A stretch of 64,000 bases of DNA from Platynereis dumerilii (lineage: Eukaryota; Annelida; Polychaeta; Phyllodocida; Nereididae). The notes below the pieces were generated by a model, which ran no database searches, had not been told where the DNA came from, and saw only the letters and a program-made list of their open reading frames with translations. Both the position numbers and the translations under genes were made by a program. This document shows, piece by piece, positions 51,101-60,400 of the stretch (the first letter of the stretch is position 1; the number at the start of each line of letters is the position of its first letter). The DNA is taken from the NCBI GenBank assembly GCA_026936325.1, contig JAPTHN010000004.1, positions 47,519,289 to 47,583,288 on the forward strand, written 5' to 3'.

Positions 51101-52785
51101 CGATCCCTGTTTTTGCCAATGGTTCATTCCCTTGGCCTCCTAAAGCTGCCGTCTACCCTAACGTAACTGCATGGCTCCCTTATCCTCTCAATCAAACCTT
51201 CCAAATCCCTAACTCTGCGGTCCCTTGGCTCCAATATGATTATTCTTTCCCTGGGACGTCCCCTGGGATGTCTCTCGCTATCCCTCCTGCTCAGGACGAT
51301 GAGCCACCCACCGATCCATCGGAATGGCCATATGGAATTCCCAATATCTTCCGATACATCCTAAAGGAACACACAGCACCAGAGGAAAAGGTACAGATAT
51401 CTATTTAATTATTTTACCCTTATTTGTAGAGGGAGGTACTATATTGATGCAGATTGGATCAAAGAGAAAAACAGAATTTATTAACTTTATGATGTCGTAC
51501 TGAAACTGTTCTTCATTGTTGGGTATATCCACTAGCTAAAATCTATTATCAATATTGTGAACATGTATAAGAACATAAATTAGTTATGAGGCAGTCTGTA
51601 ATTTTTTTAATGTTATTTGGAGTTTTTCCTATCACTATACTTCTGTTTTGGCCAAACTAAACTTTTTTTGAAAAATGAAATGACCGATCCTGAGGCCACA
51701 AATAAATGAGTACTTTCATCCTTCTCCCATGCAAGGAGAGACAAAATGTTCACTTTTTGTGGCACATGTAGATAAGACGACAAGATCCTCAGGCAGTGCA
51801 TTTTATAACATAGTAACTGGGGGACCAAGTGGGCTCCCAGTGGACAGATGTGGTCTCCCAGTCATCATCTACATTTTAATTTCCCCACAGACATTGGTAG
51901 CCACAGAAGCCAAACAGCCAGATGGGTCGGTGTTAGCATCTCTCTCTGCCTCCGAACCAGGACGATACGTTCTCCATGTCAAGAATGGGGACAAGACTAC
52001 AGCTTATGCTTTCGATGTGAAGGAAGCTACATCATCAGGTATATATAGAAGTAGAAATGCATTTCTGTGGCACAAGGTAGAAATATGTGTAGGCCTATAA
52101 TGTATCAGGATTTGCAAAATGTATGAGTAAAGTAAGTATTGTTTTAACCAGCACCTTCAACTTCAAGTATGTGTCAAATTCAAGATCAGTTAGGCCAAAA
52201 TTATTTGATTTTTAGCTTCACAACAAATTATACCGTAGAATGGAATAAAGTTGGCAATCCGGGGGAAAGTTGCCCGGCTATTTTAACCCATTTAACAAAA
52301 GAAATGCCCAATTTCTCAATGACACTGGTTTCTTTGGCAAATTTACCACCTGTGTCTGGACAGTTTGCATTTCTTTCATTAAGTGGGTTAAAATAGGTCG
52401 CCAACTTTCCCCCGTATTGCCAACTTTACCTGTTTCACCGTAATGTTAAGTTGTGCATAAATATGTGCAGTTCCACTGACACAATGTGACCACCACTGTA
52501 GGCCTACAAGTTTCCTTCCTTTCTCTCCATGTGAAGTATGCAATTCACCTATTTCACTTACATTCTGACAGCACTGTACGTGAGTATTGATTGCATTAAC
52601 TAATTGCACTTGTATATTTTTTAGGCAAAACTGTGGCAATTGCAGTTGCTAGCATCTCAGGAATTGCAATTGTTGTCCTTATTATCGGAGTAGCCATTCA
52701 CCGATTGCGGCTTAAGAGAAGAAGAAGACCTTACAGTACTTTACTAAATGAATCTGCAGACCAATTTACTTACAGTACCATCTAA
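36154..52785 (+). CDS. LRR-Ig type I membrane protein with a giant Pro/Gly/Gln repeat exon (1,925 aa)
   Basis: Twelve exons: 36154-36289, 39174-39338, 40329-40619, 42700-42771, 42891-43009, 44229-44394, 45214-45348, 46247-46407, 46641-46790, 47317-51390, 51891-52038, 52625-52785. All borders are AG/GT and the frame closes exactly. Residues 1-22 form a signal peptide; LRRNT (CQPASCKC...RC) follows; about nine LRRs run to residue ~375, with one exactly 72-nt LRR exon; LRRCT (NPLICDCSLEWL) follows to ~450. An Ig-like fold starts (DGTADLQAFVKGENPITTW) and resumes in exon 11 (DGSVLASLSASEPGRYVLHV). Between them exon 10 adds ~1,350 residues of repeats. Helix ~1876-1897 spans the membrane; the tail is basic (RLKRRRR) and ends YSTI, a possible class I PDZ ligand. 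Likely an adhesion or matrix-facing receptor; function inferred only. Confidence 0.92.
38125..38250 (-). mobile_element. SINE family B, 3' part
   Basis: The body 'taggctaattaggataggag' and a CATC tail in complement match 18968-19125; the tRNA-like head is missing. In intron 1 of the LRR-Ig gene. Confidence 0.75.
38533..38828 (+). mobile_element. MITE-B (CAGATTGGCAGTC family), copy 1
   Basis: Ends 'tttcagattggcagtc' and 'ggaccgctaatctataaa' are inverted relatives. The interior word 'actgacacaaacaaaacatt' recurs at 42280 (complement) and 53690. Confidence 0.7.
38930..39093 (-). mobile_element. MITE-A copy in intron 1 of the LRR-Ig gene
   Basis: 'ccgagaagct' then 'gtctggcc|TTA' at the right is the family's end in reverse orientation; the left end is degraded. 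It finishes 80 bp before exon 2. Confidence 0.65.
41449..41580 (+). repeat. 21-bp minisatellite, six copies
   Basis: Unit AATGCGGACAACTGAACGGAC, three copies identical and three slightly varied. Open on both strands because 21 is a multiple of three, but there is no exon signal around it. In intron 3 of the LRR-Ig gene. Confidence 0.95.
41752..41961 (+). mobile_element. MITE-A copy with TA target duplication, intron 3
   Basis: TA at 41750-41751 and 41962-41963; ends AGGCCAGACATAATTAATC and GTCTGGCC; subterminal arms CTTCTCGGATC and GATCCGAGAAG. The best-preserved copy in the window. Confidence 0.9.
42184..42507 (-). mobile_element. MITE-B copy 2, intron 3
   Basis: Reverse-orientation match to 38533-38828, including 'gcggtccaaacagtttcaaa' and 'cagtttgcaaattc' words. 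Confidence 0.7.
43187..43490 (+). mobile_element. MITE-D (CACTCTTAAC family), copy 1
   Basis: Ends ACTCTTAACAAAATGGTTC and GAACCTTTGCGTTAAGAGT are inverted. A second copy lies 400 bp away in the opposite orientation. Confidence 0.8.
43543..43749 (+). mobile_element. MITE-A copy between two MITE-D copies, intron 5
   Basis: TA at 43541-43542 and 43750-43751; ends AGGCAAGACATC and TGTCAGGCCT. Confidence 0.8.
43887..44195 (-). mobile_element. MITE-D copy 2, inverted
   Basis: Reverse-complement match to 43187-43490, ending 34 bp before exon 6 of the LRR-Ig gene. The pair could form a hairpin spanning most of intron 5. Confidence 0.8.
44411..44955 (-). mobile_element. 5'-truncated LINE, end of reverse-transcriptase ORF
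   Basis: The minus-strand frame 44482-44895 reads NKLQVAQNSAVRLIEKLKRH, then LHWLPIPARIQFKLML and LWNQLPEEVK, typical of the C-terminal region of CR1/L2/jockey-type ORF2 proteins. It ends in a stop, a GCGCTATATAAATG 3' sequence and (TAA)n at 44411-44423. The tail lies about 16 nt from the donor of exon 6. Confidence 0.85.
45487..45830 (+). mobile_element. tRNA-derived SINE family A with (ATTC)n tail, intron 7
   Basis: Near-identical to 26278-26605, with an A-box-like GTGGCCTAGTGCATAAGG, a B-box-like GGTTCGACTCC and a tail of 'attcattcattc'. The low divergence suggests recent activity. Confidence 0.9.
45868..45915 (+). mobile_element. MITE-A end fragment
   Basis: 'gaggccataattgatcttta' then 'gcttcgattttctcaag' is the left end of the family; the rest is missing. 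Confidence 0.55.
48457..48681 (+). repeat. Coding repeat: GAFP/GAIP/GAYP tetrapeptides
   Basis: About 18 tandem four-residue steps (Gly-Ala-aromatic or Ile-Pro), 12 bp each, in exon 10 of the LRR-Ig gene. The codons vary, so this array is older than the GGQGS block. Confidence 0.9.
48785..49420 (+). repeat. Coding repeat: GGQGSPFA octapeptides
   Basis: 24-bp units encoding Gly-Gly-Gln-Gly-Ser-x-x-Ala. At least six consecutive units around 49165-49310 are nearly identical in DNA, a sign of recent expansion. The block passes into GGQGSQ-type repeats to about 49860. Confidence 0.92.
49921..50275 (+). repeat. Coding repeat: PGAGSQF heptapeptides
   Basis: 21-bp units encoding Pro-Gly-Ala-Gly-Ser-Gln-Phe, about 14 copies with one interruption (GIPIPGSQ). 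The DNA is near-identical for several adjacent units. Confidence 0.92.
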
Positions 52786-52917
52786 TTATTATATTATAAA
52801 GACAGATTGATTAATAATGTATGTAAATTAGGAGCAAATCTAAAGAAAATGGTCTAGTTTGTCAAATGAAGAACTAAGGATTAAATTATTAATGATTGCT
52901 TAATTATATAAAATATG

Positions 52918-52923
52918 AATAAA
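52918..52923 (+). terminator. Polyadenylation signal of the LRR-Ig gene
   Basis: AATAAA lies 133 bp after the stop codon and is followed by a GT-rich stretch (gtgtttagtttgtcagtgtg). Confidence 0.75.
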
Positions 52924-52938
52924 TGCAACAAAAGCGTG

Positions 52939-53586
52939 TTTAGTTTGTCAGTGTGAAAGAGTCATGTATGCTTAAAAGAAGTGACACTCGGACACAATTT
53001 CTTGTTTATTTTTACGAATGCTTTGTATGCGCTTTCTCAATATTCAGATTTTGTACAATTTATTATAACTGAAACTGTTTATGAATCAAAAAAACTGCAA
53101 CAGAAAAGAGATGTTAATGGCTTTTTCTTCTGTTATTCTTATAGAAGTGGCAGCTTAATTGAGTCTATTATAATTTGATACTCTTTCTTGGTTGTCTTTT
53201 GGTGATAAAAATGCTTCAGCAGCAGTTTCAAAATTCTGAAAAATGGTTGAAAGATTTGCATTGCTACTTCTTGCTTTATGACTATATTCTTGGCAATTTT
53301 TTGTTGCAATTATTTGACTTCACGATGTTGGTTATTAATTAGTATTATGCTTATTTAAAGAGACTAATTTATGTAATTCCACAATTGACTCAATGATGAA
53401 AAAAATAAAAGATAAATAAACCTTGTATATTTGTTTCTTCCTAACAATATTTTACTCTAGGTAAAAGAAAAGCTTGCATATCCTGTTTAAATTACATTGG
53501 TTGGATGAAAGGAAGCTCATGCTGTACTCAAAGAGTCATTACAACAACAAACGAAACTTGGTACCAAAAAAGAGAAAGAAAAATAT
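52939..53586. other. Spacer after the LRR-Ig gene
   Basis: No coding exon or repeat recognised; another AATAAA at about 53404 could belong to the same gene's longer 3'UTR. Confidence 0.4.
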
Positions 53587-53776
53587 TAGAGCTCTGCAGA
53601 TTGGCAGTCCACTGGAAAAATGTATTTTCTTATTTTCAATTTGCTAGATATGATAAGCACTGGATCAGCTGATTAAACATAACTGACACAAACAAAACAT
53701 TTTTAAGCCATGACATCACATGACCAAGTTGAAAGTTAGTTTTGAAACTGCTTGGACCACTACTCTGCAAACAGCT
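53587..53776 (+). mobile_element. MITE-B copy 3
   Basis: 'gagctctgcagattggcagtc' at the left and 'ggaccactactctgcaaac' at the right; shorter interior than copies 1 and 2. Confidence 0.7.
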
Positions 53777-54434
53777 ATAATCGCTTATCTTTTTCTGCAT
53801 AGAAACCTTGATAAATTCATTGCAAACTGATTTTTGATCGGACAATTGGACCAAGCATAAAATATCAACCTTTTTCAGGCATATTCATACATCCTTCAAG
53901 GAAGATTGACCAAGGCCTTGTTCGTCTTCAAATTATTTTTACAGCAAAAATAAAAGAAACACCTTCATAATAATATTTATTTCAAACTGCTATAGTTTTC
54001 CAAAGCTGTGTGGGTTGCACCATATCTTAAATGATCAAACATTTAGCAATAACTTTTCATGCATCTGCAAAGTGATAAAACTTATCAGAAATTGAAAGAT
54101 GAATTAAACATTTTACCTAAACACAAAATTAAATACAACACTTTTTTATCATTCAGAAAATGGGCATATTTCCATATTTCACAAAGCCATATTCAGATAA
54201 ACACAGCAACATAAGACAAACCAAATGAATATTTTACAAATTAATTTCAATTCTGTTATCAGTGAGGTACACAAATAATATTACTCACATATATTCAAGA
54301 ATTAAATCAATTATTCCAATTATCAAAGTTAATTCACAAATTATGCTTATCTTCCTCCAAATACTTACACAATTAAATAGATAAATATTCATTGAAATAT
54401 ACAAACAAATGCTCCACGTTTTCACCTGTTGTGG

Positions 54435-54442
54435 TATATAAG
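54435..54442 (+). promoter_or_regulatory. TATA box of the FN2 gene
   Basis: TATATAAG stands 52 bp before the ATG at 54487. A start about 30 bp downstream would leave a 5'UTR of roughly 22 nt. Confidence 0.6.
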
Positions 54443-54486
54443 TAAGAACAATTATTACAATCAGAAGCGATTGGGTCCATTTCATC

Positions 54487-57400
54487 ATGATTATCTCGGT
54501 TGCGATTCTCTCCTCTATTTTCGGTAAGTTATTGTTTAATCTTGATAATATTATTTCCTTTTCAATGCTAAAAAATATTAGCTGGTGTCCATCCGAAACA
54601 AATGTATTCTATTAATTTTTACGGAAACCACCCAAGGAAATTGTCAATTCTGATGAATTTACAAGAAATTTTATCAAAAATACGTGTATGGATTTGTCTG
54701 ATTTTACAGAAATAGTTTGGATGGACACCAGCTAACTTATTGTCTGCTTTACACTAGCTTTTTTAAAGCATGTATACACAATCACAGGTTGGAGCAAAGT
54801 TCTGAGAAAAATGGTCGGCAAAAGCCGCGCAAAATGTAACACATGCATTGCAATCACTGACCTCAATACCACGTTATTGCGACGTAATTCTTATCACTAA
54901 GTGAAGAAATAAATAGGAGAGTATAAATAGGAGAGTAAACTTACTTTTGAAAGTTCAATAAATACACCTGTTACAAGCAGGCGTACATGTGGGTCATTCC
55001 ACAGTAACTGAGTTTTTTGTGTCACTCAATAACTTTATTACATGATTGCAAACTGTAGAAACTGCCTATTTTTTGCCCTATCTTAGAAATTGATGATGTT
55101 TGGAGGCATTTGTTACCATAGAAACAAAACAAACAACTTGTTTTAAGTTGTAAAACTAATTTACGGATATAGCTAATAGGGTTGGGTAGATGTATGACTA
55201 AATTGCAAACACCATTGGCTATGCATTTGATCAGAAAGATGCATTTGAGGTTTGTTGCTATGGAACTGGCTACAGCAATGTTTCCATGGCAACGGTAAAC
55301 TTTTAAATTGTTAATTGCATTCAGAGATGAATTTTATATCAAAATCAAGTCCATTCATCAAATGAATTTGAAGAAAACATGGGAACATGCCTCTCCTTAG
55401 CTTCAGGTTTATAAAAGTAATTTTAAACAAACATTAAATCAGTCTCTATAGCGACTTTATTATAAAAGATATTTTCAATATTTTTGTTTAAGATTGTCCA
55501 CGAAGAGATGCTCTATCAATATCATAACCACATTTTTGCTTGTATATTTATTTTTTCTCTCCGCATCAAACATTTAAAGACCGTCTTGTAAAAAATTGAT
55601 GATTTTTTATATTTCTGTTACCATAGCAACATACACGCACAATGTAAAACACAATTTCTGCATGCATCTGAGAGAGATGGTTGTGCAGTTACTGTGTGCC
55701 AAATTTGAAATTGTTCCTCAAAGCAGAAGGAAAGTTATTCAATAAAATGTTGTTCATTTGTGGGTTATAATTTTTTTGAGAGTGTTGCCATGGAAACTTG
55801 AATAAAAAAAATCCTCCGAATGGGAATTCTGGGGAATTTCTTTCGGTGAAACTAGAGATATCAAGGATTCATTCGGTACCAAATTTGTACTGTTATGAAG
55901 AGGTCCAGGGTATGGCCGATATTGGGCCTTTTTCTACTGGCCTACAAGCTGTTTACAGCAAGATCATAATATTAGGATTTTGTTACTAACCATATGCCCA
56001 TAGAAATACATAGAACGGACATGAGGCTCTGGCAGATGAAGCAACCAAATCCACCATCTTGGAACTGCCCTGTATCCTGACACAATGGTACTGTGACGTC
56101 ACCAATAACAGTGATGTCACTTATAACAATGGCATGATGTCACATCATAATTAGTCTATTGTGACGTCATGTCTCAGGGCAGTTCCAACATGGCAGATTT
56201 GGTGACCTCATCTTGAGGTGGCTTCATACAGCCTCATGTCCGTTCTATGTATTTCTATGCATATGCCTTTCCCTTCTTTCAAAGCAGTTATTTTCATTGT
56301 AAAATGGAAATTATCTGCTTCTGCATTTATTGTGCACCATTAACAATTTCAGAAATATGTATAGGTTATTCACCTAGGGAGAGGCGATATGTGATTTATC
56401 CAGCGAGGGCGTTAGCCCGAGCTGTGATAAACACATATTGCCGATCCCGCGGTGAATAACCGGCTTATACCATAAGACAAAACTGAAACTTGTCATTTGT
56501 TGCTGTTGTTTTTTTCACAGCTTCACTTATTATTCTCCCATGGGAGGATAACTGGACAACAAAGAATATGGGTTTTATTGCAGTGAAATACTGGCTCATG
56601 ATTGTCGAATGGTATATATCCAAAAAGTGATGTCACAGAAATTCTTCTTTCAATTATCATGCATTTTTAAGCATGTCAAATCAATGTAAATATTTGCGGT
56701 GGGTCTAAATCTCAGGACAACTACTCCACATACTTATATCCCAAGGCCGGCTGAATTATTCCTCTTCTGTGTATACTGTGGAAAACAAAATGACCTCGTC
56801 ACCGGAAAACATGTCACTGGTGTTACTCATTAAATAAAGCATGGCTGTTAAAGGAATGCCCCCTTCTATCTTTGGTCTAATGTACCAGGGGGCTAGCTTC
56901 TTCTGATGGACACTGGACAGGCATCCATGATAACTGCAAATTTTGGCATTTATAATTATGTTTTTAGCATGCAGGGTGGCTCTACAGTGACTTGAAATTA
57001 AGATTATTCGTTTTCGGTGTCACTGGTTTTACCCTCAAAAATGGTCTATAATTCTAGAATTTTCAAAAACTGTCTCAGACACAGGATATGTCCAGTTTGC
57101 AGAGATCAATCTTTGGCAACACCTGTTCAAATCATTGCATCACTGTGGGAGCAATTGGTATTTCAGAGCAAATTGTCACTGGTGTTACCCAAAAATGGTT
57201 AATGCTGGTGTCCAATGGTAACACCATTGATAAATGGTGGTAGAACATCCAATGCAATTCTTATTTTAATAGGAAATATTTCAAACAATTACCAATTTGG
57301 TCACTGGTTTACTTTGAGTCAATTGTGTTTCTTAACTTGTACTGTAACACCAGTGACAGTTTTGCCTTAGTTATTGTGGAATGACCCATACATATTGCTA

Positions 57401-60400
57401 AATTTGTATTCCTTTTTTTTAATTTGTAGCCATTGTAACACCGTCATATGGATCCAGGAACTGCAAAAGTAGGTTAAACATTTTTTAAATAATTTTCTCC
57501 TTCCCAACTTTCAATCTCTTTGAACTTAGGATTATCATTGCTGTCAGTAAAATTGATGTATTTAAATGGCACATTTTAAAATTTATCGACAACGCACAAG
57601 TCCCATAATCATGTGAGAACTGTAAGCACAATTATTGCAAAGCAAAATTTAAAATGGTGTCAGTATTAACTTGAAAACACATTTGGCAGTTACACTGTAT
57701 TTACTAAATAGTTCCACTAGTAATGAAAAATGAGAGGACTGTCTTACTGTGAGAAACGCACTTAGTGCGACATTGTATAATTATCAGCGTAGTGACTTAC
57801 AAAGCGCTATTTCATTCTGAATGTGAAACAAACACTCTTTCCCCATAAATATTGAATCGAGTGTAATTCGACATAATGTCAGTTCAACTGGTGGAGTACG
57901 TATCCTTAGTTTCTGAAGGTTTCGGATATAGAAAAGTTATGTCACAGATTGAAAACCATTGTTGCTGAAAGTTTCAGATCTATATTGAAAAGCTATTTCA
58001 CAGATTGAAAACCGTAGTTGCTGAAAGTTTCAGATATTGAAAAGCTATTTCGCAGATTGAGAAACTGTAGTTGCTGAAAGTTTCAGATATGGAGAAACCA
58101 TTTCACAGATTGAGAAACTATAGTTGCTGAAAGTTTAGGATATTAATTGAAAAGCTATTTCACAGATTTCCATGTTGTCATCATGAAATTTCAGCGTACA
58201 CCGTAGATGGGGGTGAATGTGTGATTCCTTTCACCTACAAGGGAGTGAGCTACCACAAATGTACAGATGTGGACAATCCAGAAGGAAGACTCTGGTGCAG
58301 TCTGACTGCAGATTATGATGCCGACCAACGGTGGCGCCTCTGTGCTGGCACCAATTGTGATGGTAAATATGTAGAACTATTCCTTTATTTACTGTACATA
58401 TTGTTAGCAGCACAACTGCTCTTACCCCAAGAATTTCATGCAATCTCGTTAGCACTCTGGAGGTCGCTCTCTTTCAACAATCTCATTCAAATTTACTGTT
58501 CATTCTCTGTAGGTTCTTAACTTTCGACCAGTCACTTTTGGTGCCCTTCTGTGATGGAAAAAATCATGAAGAAACTAAAATAGAACTGGCTTCCATGGGT
58601 CACAGGTCAACCATGCCCACTTCTTCTTCTTCTCCTTAGTATATCCGTGGGATGGTGTGCCTGGGTTGGAACCATGCACTGTCTGTGCTGCTTAAAGTGC
58701 TTGCATGTTATTTTTTACCTTCAGCGAACGAAGTTCGAAGAAGGTATTGTTATCACTTTGGTCAAAAGTTGTCCGTCCGCCGGGCGGGCGGTCGGGCGTC
58801 CGGGCGGCGGGCGGATAGATAGTTTCCGGGCCAGTACTCAGCCCCTATTGAATGTATATGAATGAAATTTGGTACACATGTAGCCTATATGGTCTAGTTG
58901 TGCCTTTTGATGGTTTGATTGATGGAACTTTTGTAATTTTTTAAATATTGAGCAAAATATTAAAAAATTATTTTTTTCGTTTCCGGGCTAGGACTCAGCC
59001 CCTATTGCATGCACATGGATGAAATTTGGTAAACAAGTCGCCTGTATGGTCTAATTGTGCCTTTTGGTGGTCTCATGGATGGACAGTTTGTATATTTTCA
59101 AATATTGAGAAAAATATAAAATAAATATTTTTTTCATTTCCGGGCTAGGACTCAGCCCCTAATACATGTACATGGATGAAATATTTTACACATGTAGCCT
59201 ATACAGTCTTGTTGTGCCTTTTCATGGTCTGATTGATTGATATTCCATACTTTTTGGAATATTGCGAAAAATGTATTAAAATTTTTTTTTTGCATTTCGG
59301 GCCAAAACTTGGCCACAATTGCATGTACATGGATGAAATATGTTACACATGTCACCTATATGATTAATTTGTGCCTTTTGTGGGTCTGATTCATGGATAT
59401 TCTATACATCTTGAAATATTGACAAAAAATATTAAAATTATTATTTTTTGTTTCCAGGCTAAAACTTGGCCATCATTGCATGTAGATGAAATTTTATATA
59501 CATCACCTATATAATATTTTAGCGCCTTTTGTTGGTCTGCTTGATTATTATTCTTAATGCTTTTTCAAATATTCGGACCCATACCTCACAACTTATTCCT
59601 TTTTTTATGCATGAAACTGGTCCATATTATATGTACATTGGTCTAGTAAGGCCTTTCCATCGTTCAATATACCTTGGCATGCCGGCGGGCATATGGCGGG
59701 GCCTACAGATCATTTCACTCCAAGATCGGGCCACTATTGCAAATACTTCATGCAATTTGGTTCACATCACCTTTATGGTGTAATGGTGTCCTTTTTAAAT
59801 GTTGTTTTTTCGCTGAAGGTTTGCTGCTACGCAGCCTATGTTTAAATATGTTTTTGTATGGCCATTGGCCAAAAGATATATCACTCACAAATATCCACAA
59901 AAGACTACTATAGCTCTTTGCAGATCAGCAGCCCACATCATTTTCAAAATTACCCACCAACTTAGCCTTGTGATGACACTGACTTTGAAGTGTTTTAATG
60001 ATTTCTTTGTGTCAGTTACTGTTTATTGGTTTATAAGAGGATTAGAAGACAAACAGGTAACTGCGATTGACACGAAAAAAACCTGTTTGGAAGTCAAAAA
60101 TGAAAAATTGATGGTTTCCAATAGACCGGTGACTGGAAAGAGTTCTAATGACTTGGGCATATAATATTAAACACCAAGGTGCTGCATTGGTGCACAATGC
60201 ATGAATTTGAGTGTCGTGAATTATTGTTACAGTAGACGAACATCAAGTGCTTACAGAATTGGACTCAAATATTCCTTGTGAAGTCGCAGCCCTATCCATG
60301 CCATGTTAAACTATATGACGTGTAAGCAGTCAGTGAGATCATTGCCTATACTTGCAATGTTATCATGCCAAGCCATTTGATGTGTCACTCCACTCTCCAA

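Noticed and set aside
47317-51390. Collagen-like domain
   Set aside because: Glycine does not fall at every third residue; periods are four, seven and eight residues.
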